Shown here: positions 16,365 through 26,378 of the stretch, in pieces
Position numbering within the stretch: the first letter of the stretch is position 1
How the letters are laid out: every line of letters starts with the position of its first letter
Source: Terriglobia bacterium
GTDB taxonomy: Bacteria; Acidobacteriota; Terriglobia; Terriglobales; Acidobacteriaceae
Assembly: GCA_021325035.1 (NCBI GenBank)
Contig: JAJPHW010000100.1
Location: 20,506 to 84,505 of the forward strand
Length of the DNA stretch: 64,000 bases
Direction: 5' to 3'
Translations under genes and position numbers: made by a program
Notes under the pieces: generated by a model
Database searches by the model: none
Seen by the model: the letters and a program-made list of their open reading frames with translations, nothing else
Told to the model about the DNA's origin: nothing

Positions 16365-18260
16365 ATGTGTGGAATCGTTGGCATCGCGGCAACTAGATCT
16401 AACGTGGATCGCGCCCTGCTCGATTCTGCGACATATTCACTTGCTCACCGCGGACCCGATGACTCCGGCACGATCGTTATCCACGATGGTGAAAATGAGA
16501 TTGGTCTCGGGAATCGCCGCTTAGCGATACTCGATCTGTCGCCGCTCGGTCACCAGCCGATGGAAGATCCAAAAACCGGGAATTGGATTGTTTATAACGG
16601 CGAGATATTTAATTTCCGCGAATTACGGCACGAACTGAGCAAAGCAGGGTTTGAATTTCGGAGCAACTCGGACACGGAAGTTCTACTAAAGGCCTATGCA
16701 TTTTGGGGAGAACAAAGCCTAACTCGACTGCGAGGCATGTTTGCCTTTGCGCTTTGGGATGCATCGAAACGCCATTTGTTTATCGCTCGTGATCCCATGG
16801 GAGTGAAGCCGCTCTATTTCGGCTCTTTTGGCCCATATTTCATTTTTGCATCGGAAGTCCGCACGTTATTGGGCACAGGCATGGTTCCTCGCCGCGTTGA
16901 TCGCGCCGGATTATCAAACTATATAACCTTCGGCTCACTTTACGATCCCATCACATTGATCGACAGAGTGTCATCTTTGTGCCCGGGGCATTATTTGATA
17001 TGGAAAAATGGGCGAATTCAAGAAACTTGCTATTGGGACTTGGTGGACTCCACTTCCACAAGACTGGATTATTCAGCTGAATCACGCCAACGAATGGAAC
17101 AAGATTTACATGTTGAAATTTATGACGCTGTACAGAAACAGATGATTAGTGATGTGCCGGTGGGCGTGTTTCTTTCAGGAGGGATAGATTCAAGCGCGCT
17201 GGTTGGGATTCTGAGTCAAAACGGAATTAGACCCGATACTTTTTCTATCGTATTTCGCGAGTCTGATTACAACGAAGCTGCATATTCTCAAATAGTAGCT
17301 AAGCATTTCGAAACGAGCCATCATGAAATCTGTGCTTCGCAAGGTGAGGCGCTTGAGCTTATTCCAGAAGCAATCGCATCCATGGACTTGCCAACTATCG
17401 ATGGCGTCAACACCTATTTCGTCTCACGAAAGACCCGGGAAGCGGGCCTCAAAGTTGCTTTATCCGGCCTCGGAGGTGATGAGCTTTTTGCAGGCTATTC
17501 AACCTTTGTGGATGTCCCCAAAATGCAGAAATTCTCAGATTTCTGGAAATATACCCCCGGCAAAAGCGCCCTTGCCGCCCTTTTTTCAGTCTTGACACCT
17601 GAAAATGACCGTAATCGTAAATTGGCGGCTTTGTTGTTAGATCAAGATAGCTTGTCGCTTCCATACTTTTTGGCGCGGATGTTATTTACTCCAAGTCTCC
17701 GCCATTCATTGATTACTCATATTTCGGAAGAGGATAGCAACAGAGCGGCGACTGAGCTCTTGAAGAATTTGAATCGTGTAAAAAAATTGGACGAGATCAA
17801 CCAAATTTCCTATTTGGAATCTCGTTGTTACATGCTAAATACTCTTCTGCGCGATTCTGATGCTTTAAGCATGGCTAATGGGCTAGAGGTCCGGGTGCCT
17901 CTTACTGATCATCAACTGGCACGAAGGGCAATCTCGATTCCGGGAGCTTGGAAGATCAAGCGCGGTGAACCAAAGCATTTGTTGGTTGATGCGCTGAAAG
18001 GTTCCTTACCCAGCGAAATTGTCCATCGCCGGAAACGGGGTTTTACTTTGCCCTTTGAGCATTGGTTGAAGGATGATTTACGACGAGATTTAGAAAAGTC
18101 TTTCCGAGACATGGCCGATGGCCCGCTAGGCGGTGTTATCAATCAGGAGGCAGTGTGGAAGGTATGGCAGGACTTCCAAGAAGGGAAAACCTCCTGGTCA
18201 CGCCCTTGGTCTCTTCATGTGTTGCACCAATGGTGCACGCGCCATGCGGTTACCGTTTAG
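16365..18260 (+). CDS. asnB: asparagine synthase (glutamine-hydrolysing) family protein
   Basis: The 631-residue enzyme starts MCGIVGIAATRS, so Cys2 is the N-terminal nucleophile of the class II glutaminase domain (LAHRGPDDSG, VYNGEIFNFRELR). The synthetase domain has the PP-loop SGGIDSSALVG near residue 271 and SGLGGDELFAGYSTF. Classical AsnB makes asparagine, but copies inside O-antigen loci usually amidate uronic acids of the glycan. A second paralogue lies two genes downstream and a uronate C5-epimerase nearby, so sugar amidation is a reasonable inference. Confidence 0.88.
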   Translation: MCGIVGIAATRSNVDRALLDSATYSLAHRGPDDSGTIVIHDGENEIGLGNRRLAILDLSPLGHQPMEDPKTGNWIVYNGEIFNFRELRHELSKAGFEFRSNSDTEVLLKAYAFWGEQSLTRLRGMFAFALWDASKRHLFIARDPMGVKPLYFGSFGPYFIFASEVRTLLGTGMVPRRVDRAGLSNYITFGSLYDPITLIDRVSSLCPGHYLIWKNGRIQETCYWDLVDSTSTRLDYSAESRQRMEQDLHVEIYDAVQKQMISDVPVGVFLSGGIDSSALVGILSQNGIRPDTFSIVFRESDYNEAAYSQIVAKHFETSHHEICASQGEALELIPEAIASMDLPTIDGVNTYFVSRKTREAGLKVALSGLGGDELFAGYSTFVDVPKMQKFSDFWKYTPGKSALAALFSVLTPENDRNRKLAALLLDQDSLSLPYFLARMLFTPSLRHSLITHISEEDSNRAATELLKNLNRVKKLDEINQISYLESRCYMLNTLLRDSDALSMANGLEVRVPLTDHQLARRAISIPGAWKIKRGEPKHLLVDALKGSLPSEIVHRRKRGFTLPFEHWLKDDLRRDLEKSFRDMADGPLGGVINQEAVWKVWQDFQEGKTSWSRPWSLHVLHQWCTRHAVTV

Positions 18261-18311
18261 TGTTCCAGTTCGCCAATTGCTTTCGATTCACGATAAGATG
18301 GCGGAAGTAGA

Positions 18312-19217
18312 GTGAGTTCCGCGATAACAAGCCCCGAGGATTCTGTGAATACGCCTTCTCCTGGCGTAGCACCTCTTCCTGTAAGCGTAATCATCGCTAC
18401 ACGGAATGAAGAAAAAAACTTACCTCGGTGCCTGGAATCTTTGAATTGCGTTGAAGAAGTTTATGTTGTTGATTCGCAGAGTAGCGATGCAACAGTTGCA
18501 ATTGCCGAGGCATATCATGCAAAGGTCGTGCAATTTCACTACAAAGGTGGATGGCCAAAAAAGCGGCAATGGGCACTTGATCATCTTCCGGTTGTAGCCG
18601 ATTGGGTTTTACTTCTCGATGCCGATGAGGCATTGACACCCGAGATTCGAAGAGAAATAGAATGCGCAATTTCAAAGCATGACTTCAACGGGTATTACAT
18701 TGCGTTGCAGATGCATTTCTTAGGGAAAGAATTGCGCCACTGTGGTGCGAATTTCTATAAGCTTTCACTTTTTCGCAAGGGCAAAGGCAGATTTGAGTGC
18801 AGGTTGCAGGACCAGGATCCCTCGATGGCCGACATGGAAGTTCATGAGCACGTTGTCGTCGAAGGGCCGACAGCAAAACTCAAGAACCCCATAACCCACC
18901 ATAATGTTGATTCGCTTGCGAAGTATATTCAAAAGCACAATGAATACTCGAACTGGGATGCGGCGGTGTGGGTTGAAGGGAAATCTGCTGATCTGCCACC
19001 AACTTTATTTGGCAATCAAGCGCAACGTCGTCGTTGGCTCAAACAAAGGTTTTTCGCGGTACCTGGCTCGCCTGTTGTTCTGTTTCTTTACCGGTATTTT
19101 TTTCGACTGGGCTTTTTGGATGGAATTCCAGGGTTCGTCTACTGCGCATTTCAGGCAATTCAACTGTTCCATGTAAAAGCCAAGGTTTATGAGATGAAAT
19201 TGGCACAACGGGTTTGA
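18312..19217 (+). CDS. GT2-family glycosyltransferase (WaaE/KdtX-like)
   Basis: The 301-residue protein is a GT-A enzyme: PVSVIIATRNEEKNLPRCLE, VYVVDSQSSDATVAIAE and WVLLLDADEALTPE (DxD). The GGWPKKRQWALDHLP block is typical of the WaaE/KdtX-like branch that adds glucose to LPS core or related acceptors. The start is GTG 18312, preceded by GGAAG at 18303-18307. It lies between two asparagine-synthase-type genes, 6 bases before the second. The exact transfer step is unknown. Confidence 0.83.
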   Translation: MSSAITSPEDSVNTPSPGVAPLPVSVIIATRNEEKNLPRCLESLNCVEEVYVVDSQSSDATVAIAEAYHAKVVQFHYKGGWPKKRQWALDHLPVVADWVLLLDADEALTPEIRREIECAISKHDFNGYYIALQMHFLGKELRHCGANFYKLSLFRKGKGRFECRLQDQDPSMADMEVHEHVVVEGPTAKLKNPITHHNVDSLAKYIQKHNEYSNWDAAVWVEGKSADLPPTLFGNQAQRRRWLKQRFFAVPGSPVVLFLYRYFFRLGFLDGIPGFVYCAFQAIQLFHVKAKVYEMKLAQRV

Positions 19218-19223
19218 ACCTTC

Positions 19224-21224
19224 ATGTGCGGCATTAGCGGCCTACTCAATTGCGGTGACCGACCCACCATCGAGCGCATGACCTCAATTCAATCGCACCG
19301 CGGACCCGATGATTCTGGAATATGGGAACAGCATTTTCCAGATGGTGGCTATATTGGCTTCGGAAGCCGCCGTCTGGCCATTCTTGATCTTTCGCCAAGC
19401 GGCCACATGCCGATGTGCAATGAAGATCGCACCGTTTGGATTACGTACAACGGCGAAATTTATAACTACCTGGATCTGCGCGAAGAACTCCGTCAAAAGG
19501 GGCATCATTTTTTCTCGGAAACTGACACAGAAGTCGTCTTACGACTGTATGAGCAGGACGGGCCTGATTGTGTAAAAAAACTCAATGGCATGTTTGCGTT
19601 TGCCATCTGCGACCTGCGTGGCGGCCGCCGGACATTATTTCTTGCTCGCGATCACTTCGGAATTAAGCCCTTGTATTACGTACACCAAGGGCAACGGTTT
19701 GCCTTTGCTTCAGAAATCAAAGCACTACTGCAGGTTCCGGGAATTGAGCCTGAACTTGATGCGCAATCATTGCATCAGTATTTAACTTTTTTGTGGGTCC
19801 CCGAACCCAACACAATGTTCAAGGGGATTTTCAAGCTGCCGCCTGGGCACACCGCGATTTTCCGCGAAAGCAATCTGGAACTTCATCAATATTGGGATCT
19901 TACTTTTCCTCCAAAGGAACATAACTACGGTTCTCGCACAGAAGCAGAATTGTCGGAAGAATTGCGCGGCCGCTTTCAGCAAGTTGTTAAGCGGCAAATG
20001 GTGAGCGACGTGCCTATCGGGGCATTTCTCAGCGCCGGATTGGATTCTTCCAGCATCGTGGCGGCAATGGCGCATGCCGGAACTGGGCGAACGATACGAA
20101 CTTACACGATTACATTTCCGTCGAAATATCGTATCGGCGAAACTGCATTAGATGATCCGGCCGTACCTGCACGGTTTGCCAAGAGTCTTGGATTAGAAAA
20201 TCGTCAAATTATGGTCGAACCGGATGTGGCTGATATGCTTCCGCGTATTGCATGGCATATGGATGAGCCTGTCGCAGATCCCGCAATCATTACGGCTTAT
20301 CTAGTATGCAGGGAAGCGCGTAAAGATTCCACGGTTTTGCTCTCTGGCGTGGGCGGGGATGAATTATTTGCAGGATACCGCAAATATATCGCGCATTATT
20401 GGGCAAATGCCTATGGCAGGATCCCATCGCCGCTCCGCAATTTGGCCAGCAGATCGGTATCTAGTCTGCCGGGTATGCGCGGAACTCATGTGAAGGGAAT
20501 TTTGCGTTTTGCCAAAAAGATGGTTCGCAGTGCTTCTCTGCCTCCAATCGAGCGTTTTGTGATGAATTGTACGTACCTCGACAGCAATCAGAAAGAACAG
20601 CTATACACCAATGATTTTGGCCGCCGAATAAATTTGGATAATCCTGCAGATGGCCGGCATCGCGAAGCATTTGCTCAAGTGAAGGATTCTGACTTTTTAA
20701 ATCAGATGTTGTATGTGGATAGCAAAATTTTCATGCCTTCCTTGAATCTGGCATATAACGACAGGATGAGCATGGCAAATTCTGTGGAAGTGCGGGTGCC
20801 TTTTCTGGATCGCGAACTTGCTGAATTTGCAGCTTGGGATATAGCTCCAGAGTTCAAATTGAAAGGTTTTTATCATCCGGTCACAAAATATATTTTCCGC
20901 AAAGCGATGGCGCCACTGCTACCCAAAGAAGTCTTGCGCCAGCCAAAAGCAGGATTTGCAGCCCCGGTGGATTATTGGCTCGCCCACGATTTGCGAGAGA
21001 TGGTGGATGACTTACTTTCTGAATCCCGAATTATGCAGCGCGGAATATTTGAGCCCAAGGTTGTGCAAAAATTTGTGGACGAGCAGCGCAAAGGCATTCA
21101 AGATTGGTCTATGCAAATTTGGCAATTCTTGACGCTGGAAATATGGATGCAGACTTTTCTTGACATTGGTAAACAACAATTTGCAGATAAGCACGGGGCT
21201 CATCCTCAAGCAGCATTGGCATGA
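19224..21224 (+). CDS. asnB: second asparagine synthase family amidotransferase
   Basis: The 666-residue enzyme has the full class II glutaminase plus synthetase layout. Cys2 in MCGISGLLNC, SHRGPDDSG and TYNGEIYNYLDLREEL are in the N-terminal half. The PP-loop SAGLDSSSIVA lies near residue 270, where Ala replaces the second Gly of the usual SGGxDSS, and SGVGGDELFAGYRKY follows. It differs clearly from the upstream copy, so this is not a recent tandem duplication. Its stop overlaps the next gene by 4 bases. Likely role is amidation of a glycan carboxyl group or asparagine supply. Confidence 0.87.
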   Translation: MCGISGLLNCGDRPTIERMTSIQSHRGPDDSGIWEQHFPDGGYIGFGSRRLAILDLSPSGHMPMCNEDRTVWITYNGEIYNYLDLREELRQKGHHFFSETDTEVVLRLYEQDGPDCVKKLNGMFAFAICDLRGGRRTLFLARDHFGIKPLYYVHQGQRFAFASEIKALLQVPGIEPELDAQSLHQYLTFLWVPEPNTMFKGIFKLPPGHTAIFRESNLELHQYWDLTFPPKEHNYGSRTEAELSEELRGRFQQVVKRQMVSDVPIGAFLSAGLDSSSIVAAMAHAGTGRTIRTYTITFPSKYRIGETALDDPAVPARFAKSLGLENRQIMVEPDVADMLPRIAWHMDEPVADPAIITAYLVCREARKDSTVLLSGVGGDELFAGYRKYIAHYWANAYGRIPSPLRNLASRSVSSLPGMRGTHVKGILRFAKKMVRSASLPPIERFVMNCTYLDSNQKEQLYTNDFGRRINLDNPADGRHREAFAQVKDSDFLNQMLYVDSKIFMPSLNLAYNDRMSMANSVEVRVPFLDRELAEFAAWDIAPEFKLKGFYHPVTKYIFRKAMAPLLPKEVLRQPKAGFAAPVDYWLAHDLREMVDDLLSESRIMQRGIFEPKVVQKFVDEQRKGIQDWSMQIWQFLTLEIWMQTFLDIGKQQFADKHGAHPQAALA

Positions 21225-23443
21225 AACAAGTCTTACAAGACGCTCGTAGTGGAGAGATCAAGGTAGTGGAAGTTCCGTCACCCCGATTGCTGCCGGGGTG
21301 CGTTCTGGTGCGGATTGCAGCGTCCCTGGTTTCTGCCGGTACCGAAAGGGCCTCCACAGAGTTTGCTGAAAAAAACTTACTGCAAAAAGCTCAAGCAAGG
21401 CCTGATTTAGTGAGAGATGTTCTGAACAAGGTGCGGCGCGACGGCGTCGTTTCCACCTTGTCGTCTGTACGGAGCCGGTTGGATCTGCCGAGTGCACTTG
21501 GCTACAGCAGTGCAGGAACGGTGATCGCTACAGCGGATGAAATAAATGATATTCGGCCCGGTGACCGGGTCGCATGTGCTGGTGCCGGTTATGCGGTTCA
21601 CGCTCAAGTCGCGTGTATTCCGCGGTTGCTGACAACGAAAATTCCAGAAGCTTCCGTCAGCCTGGAAGAAGCTGCGTTCACAACTGTAGGCACAGTTGCG
21701 TTACATGGCATTCGAGTGGCTGATATCAGATTGGGTGACGTCGTTGCAGTGATTGGATTGGGTTTACTCGGGCAATTGACTGTGCAACTTCTGAAAGCTG
21801 CCGGTTGTCGTGTAGTCGGGATGGACATCAATACGGCGCGCGCGATTCTCGCCAAGACGCTCGGAGCAGATGCAGTTTCAACCTCTCCCGCTGAGTTTCG
21901 CGATTTGTGTTTGCAGTACTCCTCCGGACATCTGGCAGATGCAGTCTTAGTTACTGCGGAAACGGTTAGCAGCGGTCCAGTAAATTTGGCGGGAGAAGTT
22001 GCTCGCGATCGAGCCATTGTCGTTGCTGTGGGCACCGTGGGCATGGATATTCAGCGCAAGACGTTTTATGAGAAGGAGTTGGATTTCCGTATTTCGCGTT
22101 CCTATGGCCCTGGCCGCTATGACAGTGCCTACGAGCAAAAAGGCCGCGATTATCCTATTGGATACGTGCGCTGGACGGAAACCCGGAACATGGAAGCTTT
22201 CTTGAGAATGGTTGCCGACGGTAAATTAAATTTGCAATCGCTCATTACGCACCGTTTTCAGGTAGAACAAGCGCCACGTGCTTATGAATTGATTACAGGT
22301 TCTACTGGCTCTCCATTCCTAGGAGTGCTAATCAAGTATCCGGATTTTCCCGAAGAAAAACTGATTGTTGAATCGCGTGTTGCTGTGAGCAAGGCAAGGC
22401 CAGAAAGCGCGGTGCGGATCGGCCTTATCGGGGCGGGGGCGTTTGCAACCGGGACTCTACTTCCCGCGATCAAACAGATTCAAGGAATTGACTTAATCGG
22501 GGTTTGTGCGGCTAACGGATCTCATTCGGAAAAGGCCGCAGGAAAATTTGGTTTTCAATATTCCACATCGGATGAAGATCGAGTTCTTCGCGATCCCAAT
22601 GTCAACGCGGTTGTCATTTCGACCCGGCATAATCTGCATGCGCGACAAGTCATGGCCGCAATTAGATCCCGTAAACACGTCTTCTGCGAGAAGCCTCTGT
22701 GTTTGACTGAGGATGAACTTGCCGCAATTGTGCAATGTCACGCACAATACGCGATGCCTCATGGATTGCAACTAATGGTTGGTTTCAACCGACGTTTTTC
22801 TCCCATGATGAGAAAAATGAAAGACTTTCTTGGACAAATCCATGAACCATTTGCCTTAAATTACCGGGTGAATGCGGGCATGCTAGCCGCTGACCATTGG
22901 ACGAATGACCCAGAGCAGGGAGGCGGCCGAATTCGTGGGGAAGTTTGTCATTTTGTTGACCTATTGACATTTCTGGCTGGCCCACCAACTGAAGTACACA
23001 CACGCGCACTTGCGAATCCTGGTCAATATTCTGACGACAACGTTTTAATTACTCTTCAATTTGCTAATGGTTCTCAAGGCAACATAACGTATGTGGCCAA
23101 TGGAGATCGAGCCTACTCCAAGGAACGGCTCGAAGTATTTGGAGGCGGCGTGGTCGCCGTGATGGAAGATTTTCGCACACTCGAACTGGTGCGCAATGGC
23201 CGCAAGCAACAAGTTAGTGCACGAATCAGACAAGACAAAGGTCACAGTGCTGAATTGCAGGCATTTGCTAATTCGATTCGGGAAGGAAGTTCGAGTCCAA
23301 TCCCATTCGCAGAAATCGTCGCATCCACACTAGCAACTTTAGGAGCAATGGATTCCCTTCACTATGGACAACCATTTACGGTTGATGCCATGAATTTTAT
23401 AGCGTTACATTCATCCTCTTTACGGCTCAGCGCCAACCCATGA
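21221..23443 (+). CDS. bi-domain oxidoreductase: MDR alcohol dehydrogenase fused to Gfo/Idh/MocA
   Basis: The 740-residue protein joins two dehydrogenases. Residues 1-360 are a medium-chain alcohol dehydrogenase (SLVSAGTERAS, LGYSSAGTVI, DVVAVIGLGLLGQLTVQLLKA). Residues 395-740 are a Gfo/Idh/MocA sugar dehydrogenase (IGLIGAGAFATGTLLPAIKQ, VVISTRHNLHA, KHVFCEKPLCLTEDEL). This fusion recurs in exopolysaccharide loci, often near uronate-processing genes. The two sites could oxidise and reduce one sugar in a relay with NAD(P), which is inference. The ADH half lacks an obvious structural-zinc Cys cluster. ATGA overlap with the upstream amidotransferase. Confidence 0.87.
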   Translation: MKQVLQDARSGEIKVVEVPSPRLLPGCVLVRIAASLVSAGTERASTEFAEKNLLQKAQARPDLVRDVLNKVRRDGVVSTLSSVRSRLDLPSALGYSSAGTVIATADEINDIRPGDRVACAGAGYAVHAQVACIPRLLTTKIPEASVSLEEAAFTTVGTVALHGIRVADIRLGDVVAVIGLGLLGQLTVQLLKAAGCRVVGMDINTARAILAKTLGADAVSTSPAEFRDLCLQYSSGHLADAVLVTAETVSSGPVNLAGEVARDRAIVVAVGTVGMDIQRKTFYEKELDFRISRSYGPGRYDSAYEQKGRDYPIGYVRWTETRNMEAFLRMVADGKLNLQSLITHRFQVEQAPRAYELITGSTGSPFLGVLIKYPDFPEEKLIVESRVAVSKARPESAVRIGLIGAGAFATGTLLPAIKQIQGIDLIGVCAANGSHSEKAAGKFGFQYSTSDEDRVLRDPNVNAVVISTRHNLHARQVMAAIRSRKHVFCEKPLCLTEDELAAIVQCHAQYAMPHGLQLMVGFNRRFSPMMRKMKDFLGQIHEPFALNYRVNAGMLAADHWTNDPEQGGGRIRGEVCHFVDLLTFLAGPPTEVHTRALANPGQYSDDNVLITLQFANGSQGNITYVANGDRAYSKERLEVFGGGVVAVMEDFRTLELVRNGRKQQVSARIRQDKGHSAELQAFANSIREGSSSPIPFAEIVASTLATLGAMDSLHYGQPFTVDAMNFIALHSSSLRLSANP

Positions 23444-23486
23444 TCAGCACAAAAATCGATTTTCAATCCGGGGAAATATTTGCCCG

Positions 23487-25223
23487 ATGCTGATCTTGGG
23501 TCTCAACATGTTTCACGCCGACGCTTCCGCTGCAATTGTGCAGGATGGGGAAGTGATCTTTGCCATAGCGGAAGAGCGCCTCAATCGAGTGAAGCATTAT
23601 GCGGGGTTCCCTGCACTGGCTGTGCGTGCATGTTTGGATGCTGCCGGTGCAAAACCTTCCGATCTTGATCATGTTGCGATTGGCCATGACAGCAGCGCGA
23701 ATCTTGCACAGAAAATGCAGTACGCCATATCCAATCCGGCCAAGATCATGAATTTCCTGCGTTTACGCCAGCGCAAAGAAGCCATGCGTGATGTGCGTAC
23801 ACTACTGGCGTGTGCCATGGATGTTGACATCGCCGCTTTACGTTTCCACCAGCACAATCTCGAGCATCACATTGCGCATATCGCGAGCGCATATTATTGC
23901 TCGCCCTGGGAAAAGGCAGCTGGTTTCAGCTATGACGGCTCCGGAGATTTTGTGTCTGCGATGATGGCTCGTTGCGAGGGCTCTGAAATTGAGATCCTCA
24001 GTCGCGTTTATCTGCCGCATTCCCTAGGTAGTTTCTACACCATGATTTGTGAGTTCATCGGATACAAAGAATATGGAGATGAAGGCAAAGTCATGGGCCT
24101 CGCGCCCTATGGAAAAGAGACTTACTGTGAGCGCATCAAGGATCTCATTTCGATCAAACAAGATGGGGGCTATGCCCTAAACTTGAGTTACTTCCAGCCT
24201 TTGGGAAGCAATCAGGGTATGCAGATTCGCGAGGATGGGACAGTTAGTCTCGCGCCGCACTTTTCCACGCGCATGAGCGACGAGTTTGGTGTTCCTCGTG
24301 AACCACATACAGAAATCACCCAACGCGATATGGATCTGGCGTTTGCCATGCAACACCGTTTCGAAGAAGTTTTCTTTCATATGCTGAATAACCTGCATCA
24401 GAAAGTGGCTCTGGATGACCTTGTGATGGCGGGAGGCTGTGCACTCAATAGTGTTGCGAACGGCAAACTATTTGACGCCACCCCTTTTCGGCGTACTTGG
24501 TTGCAGCCGGCTGCAGGGGACGAAGGCCTTGCCATCGGGGCAGCTCTTCATGTGCATTACTCGATCCTGAAACAAAAGCAGCGTTTTGCGATGACACATT
24601 CTTACCTTGGTCCGCAGTTTTCCGACGAACGCATCGAATCCGACTTAAAAGCTGCGGGTTTGCGCTATCGAAAGTTTGGGCGAGAGCCCTTACTCGAAAC
24701 GATAGCTTCGCACATTGCAGAAGGTTATGTTATTGGCTGGTTTCAGGGCCGAATGGAGTGGGGGCCGCGGGCCCTTGGAAATCGCTCGATTCTGGCCCAC
24801 CCCGGGCGCCCTGATATGAAAGACATCCTGAATGCGCGCATCAAACGCCGGGAGTGGTTCCGTCCTTTTGCCCCTTCAATTTTGGTTGAGCGGCAGGCAG
24901 AGTATTTTGAGCACGATCACCCGTCTCCATTTATGTTGCATGTTTATAAGATTCGCCCCCAAAAGCGGCAAGAACTTTGTGCAGTGAACCATGTGGACAA
25001 TACTGGCCGCCTGCAAACTGTGAGTCGGGAAGAGAACCCGCTCTACTACGATTTGATCAAGGCTTTTGAGCGGAAGACAGGCATCCCGCTGGTTTTGAAC
25101 ACCAGTTTTAATGAGAATGAGCCGATCGTCTGCCAGCCCTCCGAAGCGATTGATTGCTTCAAGCGAACCCGTATGGATGTTCTTGCTATCGGATCGTTCG
25201 TCGCGATGAAAGCAGAAAACTAG
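23487..25223 (+). CDS. NodU/CmcH-type carbamoyltransferase
   Basis: The 578-residue enzyme matches O-carbamoyltransferases. It has LGLNMFHADASAAIVQDG and AEERLNRVKHYAGFP at the start, HNLEHHIAHIASAYY (metal and phosphate-binding His), GDEGKVMGLAPYG, and the C-terminal WGPRALGNRSILAHP and LNTSFNENEPIV. The family transfers a carbamoyl group from carbamoyl phosphate, via carbamoyl-AMP, to a sugar or alcohol hydroxyl. In this cluster it probably decorates a glycan sugar. The start is ATG 23487, with GGGGAAA about 13 bases upstream. Confidence 0.9.
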   Translation: MLILGLNMFHADASAAIVQDGEVIFAIAEERLNRVKHYAGFPALAVRACLDAAGAKPSDLDHVAIGHDSSANLAQKMQYAISNPAKIMNFLRLRQRKEAMRDVRTLLACAMDVDIAALRFHQHNLEHHIAHIASAYYCSPWEKAAGFSYDGSGDFVSAMMARCEGSEIEILSRVYLPHSLGSFYTMICEFIGYKEYGDEGKVMGLAPYGKETYCERIKDLISIKQDGGYALNLSYFQPLGSNQGMQIREDGTVSLAPHFSTRMSDEFGVPREPHTEITQRDMDLAFAMQHRFEEVFFHMLNNLHQKVALDDLVMAGGCALNSVANGKLFDATPFRRTWLQPAAGDEGLAIGAALHVHYSILKQKQRFAMTHSYLGPQFSDERIESDLKAAGLRYRKFGREPLLETIASHIAEGYVIGWFQGRMEWGPRALGNRSILAHPGRPDMKDILNARIKRREWFRPFAPSILVERQAEYFEHDHPSPFMLHVYKIRPQKRQELCAVNHVDNTGRLQTVSREENPLYYDLIKAFERKTGIPLVLNTSFNENEPIVCQPSEAIDCFKRTRMDVLAIGSFVAMKAEN

Positions 25224-25293
25224 AATCCCAGCAAACGAGGAGCATACGGCGAATCTCGATAAAAGCAAGAGTCAAAGTTCAAGTGGACGGTTA

Positions 25294-26319
25294 ATGCATG
25301 TTGCTACTTTCCCACGGATGCGGGCACTGGCATGGTCGGGAGAAACTCTCTACGCGTCGCGGGGATATACCTTGCTGTCCGCCAAGATTGAAAATCAATC
25401 CATTCGATGGCAAGAGGTTGGACGTTACGATCCATCGATATGGCGTAACCTGACGGCTTCGATGCTATTAACTTTTCGGCTTGTGCGCGATGGGTTTCAC
25501 GCTTTGTCCGTCTTGCCGTCGGGCGCGCTTATCGCGACGGTTCCCGGCGCAATCATTACGTTGGCAGCGGGTGATACCAAATTTCACGTAACACATAGGG
25601 TTAAGAGAGGAACGCGTCCTCTCCATATTTGCTCGACTTCGGGCGGCTCGGTTCTTTTCGGCGAGTACTTTGATAATCCCGAAAGAGAAGAAGTACACAT
25701 CTATGCTTCGGGCGACCATGGCGAAACGTGGGGCATCGCACACACTTTCCCGAAAGGCGCGATCCGTCACGTTCACAACATCGTCTATGACGCGTGGGAT
25801 GAATGCCTGTGGATTCTCACAGGGGATAATGGCCCCGAATGCCGCATTATGCGTGCTTCTTGCGACTTGAAGCATATTGAAACTGTCATGGAAGGAAATC
25901 AGCAGGCGAGATCTGTGGCTTTGGTTCCAACAAAAAACGGGGTGTATTTTTCGTCGGATACGCCGTCGGAAAGCAATCATGTCTATTTCTTAGATCGGTC
26001 GGGAAAGTTAAGCGTTCTTGCAGATTTGCCCAGTTCTTCGATTTACGGTTGCCGAGTTGGAAAAGCTGTATTTTTTTCGACCATGGTCGAGCCGAGCGCA
26101 GTGAATCAGGAAACCGAGGCATGTCTGTATGGAGCGTTCGATGGTATTTCCTGGCGGCGTGAAATGTCGTGGCAGAAAGACGCTTGGCATTTTCGCTTGT
26201 TTCAATATGGCAACGTTCTTTTGCCTGATGGTGAGAACGGGACTAATTTTCTTGCAATCTCAACAGTAGCGGTCAAAGCGGGAGATTCACAAACTTCGGT
26301 TTGGAAGATCGTGCGCTAA
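25294..26319 (+). CDS. Asp-box (BNR/sialidase-like) beta-propeller protein, function unknown
   Basis: I do not recognise a named family for this 341-residue protein. It contains one clear Asp-box, SGDHGETW, at residues 139-146, and repeating short beta-strand blocks (YASRGYTLLSAKIEN, SGGSVLFGEYFDNP, WILTGDNGPECRIMRAS, GVYFSSDTP) consistent with a propeller like the sialidase or WD/BNR folds. No signal peptide is seen, and no sialidase Arg triad can be assigned by eye. It is followed directly by a uronate C5-epimerase gene, so a carbohydrate-binding or lyase-like role is possible but unproven. Confidence 0.55.
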   Translation: MHVATFPRMRALAWSGETLYASRGYTLLSAKIENQSIRWQEVGRYDPSIWRNLTASMLLTFRLVRDGFHALSVLPSGALIATVPGAIITLAAGDTKFHVTHRVKRGTRPLHICSTSGGSVLFGEYFDNPEREEVHIYASGDHGETWGIAHTFPKGAIRHVHNIVYDAWDECLWILTGDNGPECRIMRASCDLKHIETVMEGNQQARSVALVPTKNGVYFSSDTPSESNHVYFLDRSGKLSVLADLPSSSIYGCRVGKAVFFSTMVEPSAVNQETEACLYGAFDGISWRREMSWQKDAWHFRLFQYGNVLLPDGENGTNFLAISTVAVKAGDSQTSVWKIVR

Positions 26320-26378
26320 TTGCCACTGACTGCTAAACAAGGTTTTCTTCGCCCACGTGCTATAGTTCGACAAAAATC

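Noticed and set aside
23452-23463. AAAATCGATTTT palindrome after the bi-domain oxidoreductase gene
   Set aside because: Perfect but too short and loop-less to be a terminator; occurs easily by chance in AT-rich gaps.
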